From: Linyphia triangularis
Taxonomy: Eukaryota > Arthropoda > Arachnida > Araneae > Linyphiidae
Reading direction: 5' to 3'
DNA: 64,000 nucleotides
NCBI GenBank assembly: GCA_963978545.1
Contig: OZ021730.1
Coordinates: forward strand, 12,531,796 to 12,595,795
Both the position numbers and the translations under genes were made by a program. The stretch's first letter is position 1, and each line of letters begins with the position of its first letter. A model generated the notes under the pieces. The model ran no database searches. It saw only the letters and a program-made list of their open reading frames with translations, and was not told where the DNA came from. Positions 11,847 to 23,110 of the stretch are shown here, one piece after another.

Positions 11847-12681
11847 CTAAAATATAAATATGAAATATATAGCAACCAGGGACAAAAAAAAATTAAAACT
11901 ACAATATTGTCCAACTTTATAGCCAATAAAAATCTAGTTAAAGAAAAACAATGTCAAAACAAAATAAAGCTTCAATTATAGTTTTTGACATGTGTTATAG
12001 AAACTCATTTGACTAAAGACAAGCATCAGATTCAAATATTATATAATCAAAAAATATATTGTCTCTATTAAAAAACATCACTCGCATAGCAAAATTTATC
12101 TAATATAATTAAGAGGAATAAGAAACTCTTTTCCAATTTCAATTAAGCTTTTTTAATTTACTATATTGTAACTTCTTGCTAACTCGTTTAACACAAGAGA
12201 CACACTACATTTTATATGTAATATAAAATAAAAAATTTCTCTAATACATAAAAATGCTTCATAAAAAAATTCTCCATTTCTAAAAGTTATTTTTATTCTA
12301 AAAATTTGTTGGTTTTTTGAAGAAAAATAAGTTAAGGCTTTTGTTTTTTAATTAGTAAGAAAAATAACACACATATATTTAACTTCTTGCTATAAAATAC
12401 AAATGCTTCATAAGTATTTAGCATATAAAAGTTTCCGGATTTAGCACATAACTGCTTTATCAGTCAAAACACTGAAAGATTAAAAAACAATCATGTTTTT
12501 GCAGTCTTGTTATGTAGATTTTAGATTTGAATTGCAATTTATATTTGAAAATTATAATTTTTCTATTTTTTTAAATATAGCTTTTTAAATTAGAATGGAC
12601 ACACATTGCAGATATTTTAAAAACAGTGTAGTTTTCAAACACTATGTAGCATGCAAAGCAAAACAAAACAAAAACCTATAC
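11847..12681. other. RRM1 intron without other features
   Basis: AT-rich intron with no recognisable repeat or coding motif. Confidence 0.45.
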
Positions 12682-12883
12682 CTCATCTGGAGAACTGTAC
12701 TCAACAATTTCCGTACATAAGTTGCTGCATTTGATTGTTCCTAAATTCTTTTGGTTTGATTTGCGATTACATGCATCTTTATACAACATGTAGGGTGTCC
12801 CAGTCTCAATTTGAGACTCCATAATCGCATACCAAATTTCTCTGGCTTTCACTTGTTTTCGATATTTCTTTTCCTTTTCATAC
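12682..12883 (-). CDS. RRM1: ribonucleotide reductase large subunit, exon 5 of 9 visible (catalytic Cys)
   Basis: A 202-nt exon encodes [55 protein letters not shown] and [10 protein letters not shown]. The NLCTE segment holds the catalytic Asn, the thiyl-radical Cys and the Glu of class I reductases, and all three are intact. The first base completes a Lys codon from the exon at 14130-14371. The acceptor is GTGACAG before 12883 and the donor is GAG|GTATAG after 12682. Confidence 0.97.
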
Positions 12884-13141
12884 CTGTCACATAAAATAAT
12901 CATTAGCTTGACGTTTAACACAACAATATATAGAGTATTGTACTATTATTAATGTAGGTTTTAAGTAAAAAAAATCAACAACGAAACCTTGTATATAAAT
13001 TTCCAATATTAAGCATACTTAAACACATAGATTTAAGTAAAACAAGTATTGGATGTTTGCAGATATCTATAAATATTTTAAATGGAAGCAAAAATACAAA
13101 GTTAAAATTCTATAGGGAATTTTCAAGAAAATTCTAGATAA

Positions 13142-13244
13142 ACACTAATTCTATTTAAGCTGACACCAAGGCTTTTTTTTAATATATATATATATATAAC
13201 ATATATAAAAAAAGCCTTGGCGTCAGCTTAAATAAAATTAGTGT
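13142..13244. repeat. long imperfect hairpin with (TA)n loop
   Basis: The arm at 13142-13180 (ACACTAATTCTATTTAAGCT, then GACACCAAGGCTTTTTTTT) is nearly the reverse complement of 13207-13244, with only a few mismatches. The loop is (TA)n-like. It lies in the RRM1 intron, so transcription of the gene would produce a stem of about 38 bp. It could be a tiny MITE or a palindrome formed by replication slippage. A small-RNA precursor is possible but not shown. Confidence 0.75.
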
Positions 13245-13282
13245 AGTATGTATGTAATCTCTTATTTGGTTGGTTGATTGCT

Positions 13283-13453
13283 TTCAGATTATCTGGCGCC
13301 GTCAGCAACACGAGGGCTATAATGCGCCGAAACATTCGTCATTAGACAAGCCAACATACATTTACAAACATCCATGCCTTACACGGGACTCGAACCCGCA
13401 ACCTCACAGTCTAGAAACTAGCAAGCTAACCACTTTACCGTTTGATCGACTCT
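13283..13453 (-). repeat. tRNA-derived SINE, family A, copy 2 (full length)
   Basis: It has the same order as copy 1 on the minus strand. The tRNA-like head carries GGTAAAGTGGTTAGC and GGTTCGAGTCCCG, then come the family-A body and the tail ending in GACGGCGCCAGATAAT. Longer open frames across it are products of the repeat, not genes. Confidence 0.85.
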
Positions 13454-13734
13454 CTTATTTGGAAAGCAGAGTTTATACAAAAATCGAAATTCTACCATTA
13501 AGAGAGTTTCTATGTTTCCTTAGGTTTTGAATGCTGTGTAACCACTCTTCAAACAATTCCAGAATTGCTTATTTCCATTATAATTTCAGGTCTTCCTTTT
13601 ACCACTTTACACCCATAATTTTTTTTATAAAAAAAATGTTTGACTAAAGTTACCTTTATACCTAGAATGAGCAATTTTCCGGGTTTTAACTTTTAAAAGT
13701 TTTTATTCTTGCTTTTGCAGAACATTTTGTTTTG

Positions 13735-13995
13735 TTTTTCTTCTTCCACTTTATAGTACCGCATCATCACCGACATTAAGTATGGAACGGCTATGACATA
13801 TGCGACCGATATGGGAGTACACCTCTCTACTTTAATAGATGTAAATAAGGTTATATAAGTGTTATGTTTTCTTTTTTTGCATGTTGCAAAAATGCCAGCA
13901 ATAAGCCGTAGTTTTGACTTTCCATTCTGCCAGTTTGCAGACTGCCATTTTAAACTTTATTGTGTTCTGCACTGGCCAAACTTTTAGTAATTACA
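13735..13995 (+). repeat. diverged interspersed repeat, copy 1 of 2 (LTR-like)
   Basis: This resembles 18015-18375 in the same orientation. Shared blocks include TATGCGACC followed by GGGAG/GGAGGTACACCTCTC, ACATTAAGTATGG versus ACGTAAAGTATGG, ATATAAGTGTT and a later CTGCCATTTT. The order and spacing suggest a solo LTR or other medium repeat. No coding sequence is attached. Confidence 0.5.
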
Positions 13996-14129
13996 TCAAA
14001 TTTACAACTTGAACTTGTGTTTTCCTTGAAGTCAAGTTAATAACACCAATTATGTCGATTTCCCAACAAATATATATATTAAACAAGTTTCACATATTGT
14101 TATGATAATTTAACTTAAATAATCCATAC

Positions 14130-14371
14130 TTTTCATACAGTTGATCAAAGTCCTCTCCCCAACAGTCTTGCAAACCAGGGGATTCGTTAGGACACATAAG
14201 GCTCCATTCTCCATCGTCCTGTACTCGTCTCATGAAGAGATCAGGCACCCAGAGTGCGTAGAACATGTCTCGCGCTCTATGTTCCTCTTTTCCAGTGTTC
14301 TTTTTCAAATCCAGAAAGTCAAAGATGTCAGCATGCCATGGCTCCAGGTAGATTGCAAATGCAGCAGGACG
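14130..14371 (-). CDS. RRM1: ribonucleotide reductase large subunit, exon 4 of 9 visible
   Basis: A 242-nt exon encodes [60 protein letters not shown] and [20 protein letters not shown] plus two bases of a Lys codon. The [13 protein letters not shown] block follows specificity loop 2, where most homologues have RPGAFAIYL and this gene has RPAAFAIYL. The acceptor is CAATTAG|CGT at 14371 and the donor is AA|GTATGG after 14130. Confidence 0.97.
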
Positions 14372-14925
14372 CTAATTGGAAGAATAGATGGTAAAACTTT
14401 GTACGATGGGATTTAACTAAAATTATATTAAAGTTTTCATACTAGGGACATAGAGATGTTAACACAATATTAAAAGTCTGAATATTACGATTTGAGATTA
14501 TATGATTTAAAGTTTTAAAAAAATTAAAGACTAGACAATTAAGGACTCTTTGAAGTTTTCAAAGCCTACATGAAACCAGCTTATTTCCAGAAGGATCATC
14601 AATTACTCCCTGTGACCTAAATTTCTGCTAATATTTTAAGGAACACAATTTGTTAAAAATTAGTCCTTCAAAACATTCAATACACCTAATAAAATACATC
14701 TGTGAAAGCCAATTCAAGAAATTTGAAAATGTATATTTTTTATTAATACACTTTTAACATTCAATTATTTATCCCTATTTGTTCAAACTCCACTATCTGT
14801 GGAAAAGAAATAATAAAAACCAATAACTTTTATAGTATTTTCTGTATCACCAATTCAAGCAGTTATTAATTTTCCATTTTATAATATTCAACCTTTTTAT
14901 TTGTTCTAAATAAAATCTAGCATAC

Positions 14926-15009
14926 CTTATTTCCTCCTTGGCCAACGTACCTAGCTGTGTTGTTATAAACTCTCAGCATGGGGATAAGACCACTTGAGTT
15001 GCCATTTGT
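14926..15009 (-). CDS. RRM1: ribonucleotide reductase large subunit, exon 3 of 9 visible (specificity loop 2)
   Basis: An 84-nt phase-0 exon encodes [20 protein letters not shown] and YVGQGGNK. This is allosteric loop 2, which reports the bound effector to the substrate site. Most eukaryotic homologues read YVDQGGNK. Here the codon at 14943-14941 (minus strand) is GGC for Gly instead of Asp. The acceptor is TTTCAG|ACA at 15009 and the donor is AAG|GTATGC after 14926. Confidence 0.96.
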
Positions 15010-15509
15010 CTGAAATAAAATAAGAACAATTTTCATGTTGAATCCAAACACTTTGAATAAAATACAGAATATACAAAAGTTTTATTGAATTTCCTCACTG
15101 CACATGAACTTCAAAGTGGATTTGTAGATGCCAAGTTATATCTCATTGGTTCGAACAATATTTTACCAAATAACATTATTTAAATAAATTAATTTTTTAA
15201 AAAAATTTGTTTTTTCCTTCAGCAATAATACCTGGTCCACAAAGTATGAGTAATAATTATAATGCTTAAATGTAACTGGTAGATGGCGTGTTGTTTTGTG
15301 TTGTATCGATAATGAACTTATACGCTCAATTGCTTTTCAATGTGTTAAAATAAATGGTTGTTGTGAAACTCTCTCTCTTGACATGTTACATTATTTGATG
15401 TCAATTGACTGAACGATAAACACGCTTTTGGTAGCATAAGATTTGTTATGGTGCTAACCTCGAGGACCTTGGATTTTAGTGATTACTAAATTTTTTAGTG
15501 ATTACTAAA

Positions 15510-16560
15510 AATGGAGAGCGTTGATAGTCAGGGGAAAAAAAGAACCGTTGTTAGGCAATTAACGACTCGACTTTTAATGAAAATTGAGACAAACTTTAAC
15601 ACAGATGATGATATGTCAGAAAGATTTTAATTATTACAAGACTTAAATGACCAGCTCATAGAAAAAACATTGTAATTAGTTCACATGTGCAAAAACTTTT
15701 ATCAATAAAACCAGTTAGAAATATTTCAAATATTAAAGAGCTGTGTAGACTCTACGACGAAATTGAAATGTAAATTCAAAGTCTAGAATCTTTAAATGTT
15801 ACAGCTGGAAGTTATAAAAATTTATTGTGCCCAATGATTCTAGGAAAAAAAAAAATCCACAAGAGCTGAATTTCGAATTTAATTGATGTCGAAAATCAGT
15901 AATTAAATTTGATAAACTTCTTAAAAAAAGAAACTAACTGCTGTGAAGCTGCTTGTTAAATAAAAATGCATATACTACTACAAAAAAAATTTCACCGACA
16001 TTACCAGAAAAATGACTAGCATTGGAAGAAGAACAACTTTAAACCTAGAAACCCAAGTGCTTCAGCTATATTGACAATGGATAATAATAAGTGCATTTTT
16101 TGTGGTCAGGAAGAATTAGATATCAAACAAAAGCGTGATTTTCTAAAATGTACAGGACGGTGCCATCTTTGTTTCCAACCTCAACACTTGGCCTTTAGAC
16201 GTGTGAACAAGCAGTTTACCTGCCGAAAATGTCCATCAAAATATCACCATGAAAGCATTTGCAATAAATCTGTTGTGTGTGCAATCTCCACAAGTGAAAA
16301 TAATCAAGCAACTGAAATATCTCAAAATTCTTCAACAAAAATTGGTTCAAATATAATGCTTCAGACTGTCTCTGCCATCGCAGAAGGTCCCCGAAAAAAA
16401 TTGCAAAGTAAGATGTTTAATTGACGGAGGTAGCCAAATTGCAGTGATTCAAGAGAACATTTCTAAAAAGTTACCAAGTAGTGGGGTAACGTTTATAGAT
16501 CTTCATACACTGGAAAAAAAAGAAAAGCAAGCAGTGGAGAAAAAATAAAGCGAAATTTAT
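15510..16560 (+). pseudogene. BEL/Pao retrotransposon gag-protease relic
   Basis: A Cys/His-rich segment (16071-16424) with CIFCGQEELD, CTGRCHLCFQPQHLA and FTCRKCPSKYHHESIC is the typical zinc-knuckle cluster of BEL/Pao gag-pol. It is followed, after a frameshift near 16415, by CRLIDGGSQIAVIQENISKK, an aspartic-protease segment with the Asp-Gly-Gly-Ser variant common in BEL/Pao. Upstream, 15510-15800 reads in several frames as a gag-like acidic helix region. Frameshifts and stops make it a fossil. No LTR was found next to it. Confidence 0.7.
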
Positions 16561-16849
16561 TTTGAGGAACTTGAGAGAGCGAGAAAAAAGTATACTGCCG
16601 TCCTAAGCAGAAATGCAGTAACTCCACTTTTTATCGATTTTGAGTTATTGCGATTTTTGGTGCCTCTAAGATCATACACATATGTGTACACAAACATATG
16701 ATCGGTTTTCAGCCCCTTTCCTATTAAATTCAGTAGTCAGTATTGCAGCAACTCCAAAATAGAACGAGATCTACTAAGCAAGAATGCTGACAAATACTAA
16801 GCTGAAATGCAGTAATTCCATTGAATTGGTGAAAGGATACGTTTCTGCG

Positions 16850-17400
16850 ATGGGTTTGTTAGAGTTTAATGGCGCAAGGGCAACACGTGGGCCATACTGC
16901 GCCAACCAATCGTCAATCGTTTTAAAAACTGATTTAAAAGAATTTATTAGTTAAAAATATCAAAAGTCAAAGATAAGTGAAACAAATATTCAAATCAAAT
17001 GATAAAAACCAATGTCACGTAAGAAATTAAAAAAAATTTCCTGAGGAGGTGACAATAAAATACATGAAAGTGAAGGATGATTGAATTTAAAATGTCGCTG
17101 TCTGACAGTATTTAAGGATGGAAATCCATTTAAAACATGAAAAACAGAAAAAATGACACCACAGGTATTGCATGTGGGGGCATCTTCTGCCAGCAGAAGA
17201 TGCACATGGGTAATGTGTGGTCTATTCTTTAACGAGTTAGGAGCATTTCTATTTTCGGGATTGCTGGATGGGTTCTGCAATCGGAAGACGCTTGGAAACT
17301 TTTGGGAAGTATGATATACATACACATCAGGGGCATTTATAAGACTGGACTGACAGTGACTCATACACATTAGATATTGTGAGATCCACTTCACAAGTTT
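16850..17400 (-). pseudogene. Jockey/I-like LINE 3' end (ORF2 C-terminus and 3' UTR)
   Basis: The minus-strand frame 17394-16990 contains HITHVHLLLAEDAPTCNTCG, VFHVLNGFPSL and FFNFLRDIGFYHLI, the Cys-rich C-terminal end of arthropod Jockey/I-type ORF2 proteins. The following 3' UTR (16925-16868 on the minus strand) is clearly similar to the tail of SINE family A (blocks TGCGCC, CGTGTTGC, TGACGA). The element is 5'-truncated. Confidence 0.75.
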
Positions 17401-17847
17401 CTATTGTGTTATTTATTTATCATTGTTTGCTTTTGTCACCGTGAACTGAACAATATGAAAATATGACTTTTTTTTAAAGAAAATTGGCAATTATTGTAAA
17501 AGTTGTTAGATGTTTAAAATGTAGAATTCCTTTTTTTTTTTTTTTGCAACTTTATTATTAAAGTTATAGAAAGCAATCTTCAAAGTTACCCTTTGCGAAT
17601 TGGCCGAAGACCGTTATTAGAAGTTAAGTTTAAAAAGTGATGAATGAAAGAGATTTGACTGCAGAAAGTTAGGTGATGGATTTTTCATTGAAAACTTTTA
17701 TTAGTATACAGAAATTATAATACAATTTTTATACACACAAATAAACAATTGTAATTTGTGTGTATAACAATTGTTACTTGTGTGTTAATAGACGTTTGAT
17801 AATGATTATTTAGGGTGTGTTATTGTTACAATTCTCAAATCGTGAAC

Positions 17848-17990
17848 GGCCTACCTGTTGGCTGTGTGGTTAGCGCTCTGGCTTCACATGCCATAGGTAC
17901 AGGGTTTGAATCCTGGGTTAGGCATGGATGTACGCTGTGGTTCAGAATTCACTTTAAGCTGTAGTGTTAGGGTAAAGTGTTATCTTTTGC
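17848..17990 (+). repeat. tRNA-derived SINE, family B, copy 2
   Basis: The plus-strand copy has GCTGTGTGGTTAGCGCTCTG (box A-like), GGGTTTGAATCCTGGGTTAGG (box B-like, 21 bases, so compare 17899-17919), then a body with GTGGTTCAGAATTC and TTTAAGCTGTAG. It matches the minus-strand copy at 5698-5832. Confidence 0.7.
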
Positions 17991-18002
17991 CCTGCTCATG
18001 CA

Positions 18003-18380
18003 CAGCACTTAGTTTTGTTTTCTTTTTCTCCCTATTTGTCGTATTACGTCATCGCCGACGTAAAGTATGGTACGCACGACGATGACGTATGCGACCAATC
18101 GCGGAGGTACACCTCTCATGTTCATGGATGTACTCCAGGAGCATGTGTAGTCGCGACCGCATCTCACCAGAGTGTATCCGTGAGCGGGAGCAGTGGGTGT
18201 ATAAGTGTTGGTTCTTTCACTTAACATATCTACTTCTATCTATCTCACTGGTATGTCGTGTTGATGTTAATAGCAGGCCGTAGCAGTTGTGCCTATAATT
18301 TATTTCTGCGAGTTAACAGTGGCTGCCATTTTTTGTTTGAACTTAATCTCTTCCGTACTTGCAAAACTTTTATCTATTAA
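18003..18380 (+). repeat. diverged interspersed repeat, copy 2 of 2 (LTR-like)
   Basis: It matches 13735-13995 in order and orientation (see that entry). This copy is richer in CpG (ATTACGTCATCGCCGACG), so it is probably younger. Open frames on both strands here (18009-18283) have no family signal and I treat them as chance. Confidence 0.5.
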
Positions 18381-18921
18381 ATTTATGTTGGAAAACATAA
18401 AGGATTTTGGTACCCGTAGTGTTTAAGGGTTATAGGTTTTTCATCATTCAGTCTGATCAGACCAGTTCGTTTACAAACGTAAACATTGAGTGGACTAGGT
18501 TGAGTTGTTTATAGTTACTTCTAGGAAAGTTAACTTATTTATTCTATGCAAATTTCTGCATCTGTTTTAACTGCAACTGTTCATGTAGAGAATGATATAT
18601 ATAGGCAAGTGTTTTGTGTACACTTTCTCTTTCGTATCTTGCATATCGCTGTAGTGATAAATCACTAAGCATGTAATTGTCATCTGTATATATTTGCATC
18701 TGGATTAAAATCAGTCTTTCATTCATAATGTTTTGTTCTCAACTTCTTAACTCTAATTTAAATGCACGTTTAGTTTAGACATCAATTTATTTACGAGTTG
18801 ATGAACTTTGCCTCTATCAATTATTCAATCACACCAACGTACTCAAACTTCCTCTCATGTAGGTCCTGGCCCGATTAGCCGTTATTGTGAGCACAAATCA
18901 ACCAATAAAATCGTGGTTGGT

Positions 18922-19057
18922 TTCAGATTATCTGGCGCCGTCGGCAACACAAGGGCTATAATGCGACGAAACATTCGTCATTTGACAGGCCAACATACAT
19001 TTACAAACACCCATGCCTTATATGGGACTCAAACCCGCAACCTCGCAGTCTAGAAGT
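18922..19057 (-). repeat. tRNA-derived SINE, family A, copy 3 (head truncated)
   Basis: Body and tail are present (GGCGCCGTCGGCAACAC on the plus strand). The tRNA-like head is cut after the box B region (CTAGACTGCGAGGTTGC on the minus strand), where unrelated sequence begins near 19058. This is a 5' truncation. Confidence 0.8.
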
Positions 19058-19437
19058 GTTGTGTTTCATAACCGGGTCACCTTCCTTATGTGATATATTT
19101 ACCAACAAATATGTATATTTATATTTAATGGCTTATCTTGATTATGCAGCCTAACCTTAATAAATAAATATATAGCTATTTGAAAAATGAAACTTTAAAA
19201 AAAAAAACGTGATCGACTGCAGAAGTTTTTTTGATTGATTGATTGCAATCTTTGCGGTTATTACAAATGGTTACTTTTGGAACCGGTAGGTAAAAACTAT
19301 GAAATTATTTCATTGGCTAACGCATTTAATTTATGCGGGAAAATTATACGATTTTTGATTGGTTCATAGTTAACCGCAGCTAATATATAAGAGTTGAGGA
19401 ATTCAGAACTCTCTCTCACATTCAAACGTCCGCTGGC

Positions 19438-20818
19438 TTAGAGACCAGACGTGCCAATCATCCGCTCCTGTAGCTGATTCCTGACTGCCGCATAACCCTT
19501 GCTACCGTGGCTTAGAGACCAGTTGCTTGGGTTTTTGCCATTTCTGCCTCTGAAGAAGATGAAGATGTCTAATTGCCACGATGGCTTTTTTGGCGGTGTG
19601 CCGATTGCCACCGCGCCAGCTGCTGTAGCTGAGGTACCCGTTTTCCTTGACCTGCCGCCTAACCACGTCCCAGACTTTGGTAAGATCAATAGCATCAACA
19701 TGACTGACTGCACGGATTCTAAATTCCAAAGCTTTTCTTTTCCAAACACCGCAAAGGGAAAAACTTCACTGCAAGCCATGACCAGGTCATTGCTCGACCA
19801 AGGCTGTGAAGTTTTTGCCCGATTCTCGAACGGTAAATACATCGTCTCTCCTCAAAATCTGACAGAGGAAACACTCATCTCCAACTATATGACTGAGAAC
19901 AAAAACCTAAATTCCAACTCATTGCCCAAGGAGGCTAGGAATACTTTCAAAATGGTTATCAGGGGCTTGCCCATTTATACCACCATTCAAGAAATCAATG
20001 AACGCTATTCATAATTGAATTTGCCTCCTCCTTCTCAAAACCAGACATCCTTTTATGGAAAAACTTAAGCTTTATCCAAATCAAAGCAGAACCTCTCATT
20101 GGCAAGAAGCCAAACCCTGTTAAGCAATGTTTTAACTGCCAGCGATGGAATGGCCATTTGGCTGTAATTTGTCCCTATCCCACCAGATGTCGCCACTGCT
20201 CCGAAAAGCATCCCAGTCGGGATTGTCCCAGTAAGGGCGGTGCGCGGCACTGCGTTAACTGTAAAGGAGACCATGTATCTTTCTCCCACCTCTGCAATTT
20301 TTACACTGATAGAATTAATTAATCCGGCCTAGTGGTTCCGGGGTCAAGAGGGCGATCCCTGCCACAAAGCCTATCCTCATCCCTCGTCCCGTTTCTTTAA
20401 ACTTAATTCATAAGCGCACATATGCAAGTGTTGCTTCCCAAGCTTCTACTAATTCTGGCCCGTTAATTGTTAAAAATCAGGAAACTAACACAGAAATTAG
20501 TATCCCAGACAAACCCATCTTCATGGAAGTCGAAAGTGATATGGTGGACAAAGCCACTAGCACTATCCAAATTCTTAACATCACAACTGATGATGCAAAG
20601 ACCCAAACTCATCTCACTTTTGGTCACATGGTTGATAGAGACGAATGTACTACTATCATGAATAAGCTCCTTGCTCTTGTCAAACGTGACTACAAAACCG
20701 CTAAAAATTTCATTGAAACTTGCCACTATCCTAGAGCCAGGAATACTGAATACATGGAACTCCTTAGGGATTATTTCCTTCTCTTTGAGGAATTCGACCT
20801 CAGCCCCTTCACTTAAGC
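19438..20818 (+). pseudogene. LINE ORF1 (gag-like, zinc-knuckle) relic
   Basis: An open frame at 19499-20014 contains FKMVIRGLPIYTTIQEINE, the start of the RNA-recognition-like domain found before the zinc knuckles in Jockey-type ORF1 proteins. After a frameshift near 20010 the next frame reads KQCFNCQRWNGHLAVICP, CRHCSEKHPSRDC and HCVNCKGDHVSFSHLC, three Cys/His knuckles. A further frame (20523-20816) gives an acidic C-terminal part ending at a stop. ORF2 does not follow. The sequence ggaactctctctc recurs near 19408 and 21039 and may mark the repeat ends. Confidence 0.7.
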
Positions 20819-21394
20819 CCATTGGCTTACACTGCTTTTTCCCCCCTTGTCATTGGACCTGGTTTTTCGTGACTAGTTGTTCACGGACTGTACCACTGTT
20901 TTTCATTTTACACCTTTAAATTTTTATTCCTTTTCATGTTGTGTCATATGCATGTTTATGTTTTTTTGCACATGATATTCCGCAGAATGAAGTTCCTTGC
21001 GGATCTATCTGCACCAAATTTTAAATCAGTCAGTCAGGAACTCTCTCTCATCACATCAGAGGCAGTTTGGATTTTACGATGAGTAGACGTATGTTGATCT
21101 CAGCTATTCTTTTTGCCATTTTTGCTAACTAGGCCTAAGTACAGCGTGTACTCCTTTTTGTGCTTTTCACTAAATCTACTAGGCAGCGAATCATTCTATC
21201 CCGGACCTTAGACCTTGCCAATTCCTACTGCACACCATATAGTGGCTTTGGACTGGATTTACCGAGTATTTTTTATGAAGTATAACCACCATCCCTATTT
21301 TAGCCCCTGCACGTTTAAGGTAGCGGGGTGATGAGCACGAAGTTTGTGCAGGATCACGACCTGCAGGCCGACCCAGGGGATGATGTTGAACCGG

Positions 21395-22375
21395 GGAAAG
21401 TTACCCCAATCGAGAAAGTGCATTATTACACACTTTGACAGCATCTTCAAAGTAGAGGCAATTACTAATGGAGCTCTTTACAGATTTAGCAATATTGTCT
21501 GCTAGCTCATTGCCCTTAATCCCCACATGGCCTGGAACCCAACAAAAAATGACATTAAAGTTGTTTTCTAAAAATTTAAAATAATACAATCTACATGAGA
21601 GGATGGGTTTGCGAGACAAGGTCATTTAATAAAGCATCGAGACAGCTTCGAGAATCTGTATATATAATCAAGTATATATTTCAAAGCCAGGAGAATGGCA
21701 ATGGATTCAGCTGTGTAAACAGAACTGCAAGGGTGCAGTTCTCTTGATAAGATGTTATTATCATGTACAGCAGCTGATCCAATATGCCCCTGGCGCTTTG
21801 ATCCATCCGTAAAAATGGCTTTAAAATTTTTTAAATTTTCTCGGTGACAGTTAAAAAGTTGAGTGAAAACAACACTTGGGAGTTCCGCATTTTTTAAAAT
21901 TGCTAAATGTATTCACAATTTTAATATTATTGGTATGCCAAGGTGAAATGGTGGTTGTAATTGGATAGATTCTAAAATTATCTATGTTATATGATGATAA
22001 AATGCCCTGCATTCTTAAAGAAAATCGTCCTTCAAGCATTCCATCTTTATGAAAAAGTCTTTGATTAGAAACATGATTAGAGAGTGGGTGTAAAGGGCGA
22101 CTCTTGATTTTAAAATACAGTCTTAAACTGAGATTATATCGTCTCAGTCTCAAAGGGTGTTCCGTGCATGTGTTGAGTACACTTGGGATTGGTGATGTAC
22201 GGAAAATTCCTGATGCAATTCTGACACCATGATGGTGAACAGGATCTAGAAACTTCAACGCCGCTTTTCTGGTGGATCCGTACACCACAGAACCATAGTT
22301 AAGTTTGGAACGGACAAGGCATCTGTAAATTCTCAACATAGAGATTGTGTCTGCTTCCCAGGAAGTGTTTGGCAT
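21395..22375 (-). pseudogene. Jockey/I-like LINE ORF2 C-terminal fragment with RNase H
   Basis: On the minus strand, 22375-21851 reads LRIYRCLVRSKLNYGSVVYG, KFLDPVHHHGVRIASGIFRT and PLRLRRYNLSLRLYFKIKSR, the connection region after the reverse transcriptase. Then 21625-21401 reads NVIFCWVPGHVGIKGNELAD, the conserved HVGI-GNE-AD motif at the C-terminal side of RNase H. Stops and frameshifts lie between. The copy is 5'-truncated and its 5' side joins a P-element relic near 22375. Confidence 0.8.
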
Positions 22376-23110
22376 ATATTGTCAAGAAGATGATTACCTG
22401 CGAGAACCCACCTTTGTTTTATTTCCCACTGTATAAAGTTAGCCAAAACCATGCTGAACTGTTATTCTCTTCAATTCGATTTCATGGAGGTAATATTGAC
22501 AATCCGACAGCTCGTCAATTTCGTGCTCTCTACAGAAAACTAATTGTGAATGCAGAAATAAAATCTGCCACATCTGGAAACTGTGTTCTGTCGTCTGATG
22601 TGAAAATTCTTGTTGTGCCCAGTTTATCATCAAAGAAAATTATTAATTTAAAGGCACAGAATCAAATTAATCCTGGGGTGAAAAACAAATCCTCCGTAAA
22701 GACAGTCCATGATAACGTATTTACTCAAGTATTTTTGAATGATTGTACTAATGACATTATTTATTATATTTCTGGTTTTGTTGTGAAAATTCTGTCTTTA
22801 AAGTATCCCCCATGTATAAGCAGTGCTATATCCCAATGTCCCTACTACAACTTTATCACTGATTTCTTACAAATCAGAAGGGAAACTCATTCATCTATCA
22901 AGTGATGTATTTTCTATTTGCAAAGAATGCAAAATAGTTTTTAGACAAGCAGTAGTAAAGAACTAAGATACATGTTCTAAACTTGTAATAATGCAGAAAG
23001 TGCCAGATGTTCTGGATCGAATTCGTTCCTGTAGTTATTTCATTGATTTAGCTAATCAGTATGATACTGAAGCTATGGAAAATCACCTTATACATTAGAT
23101 GCGCTTGCAT
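22376..23110 (+). pseudogene. P-element/THAP9-like transposase fragment 1
   Basis: The frame from 22345 to 22905 includes LYKVSQNHAELLFSSIRFHG and IDNPTARQFRALYRKLI. The NPTARQF block with the preceding LELFFSxIR-like block is diagnostic of the C-terminal half of P-element and THAP9 transposases. NDIIYYISGFVVK further on also fits the family's C-terminus. The N-terminal THAP domain is absent. A second, separately decayed relative lies at 27275-28550. Confidence 0.8.

Noticed and set aside
18009..18283. Several overlapping frames on both strands near 18.1 kb as a small gene
   Set aside because: They fall in an LTR-like repeat that also exists at 13735-13995 without open frames.
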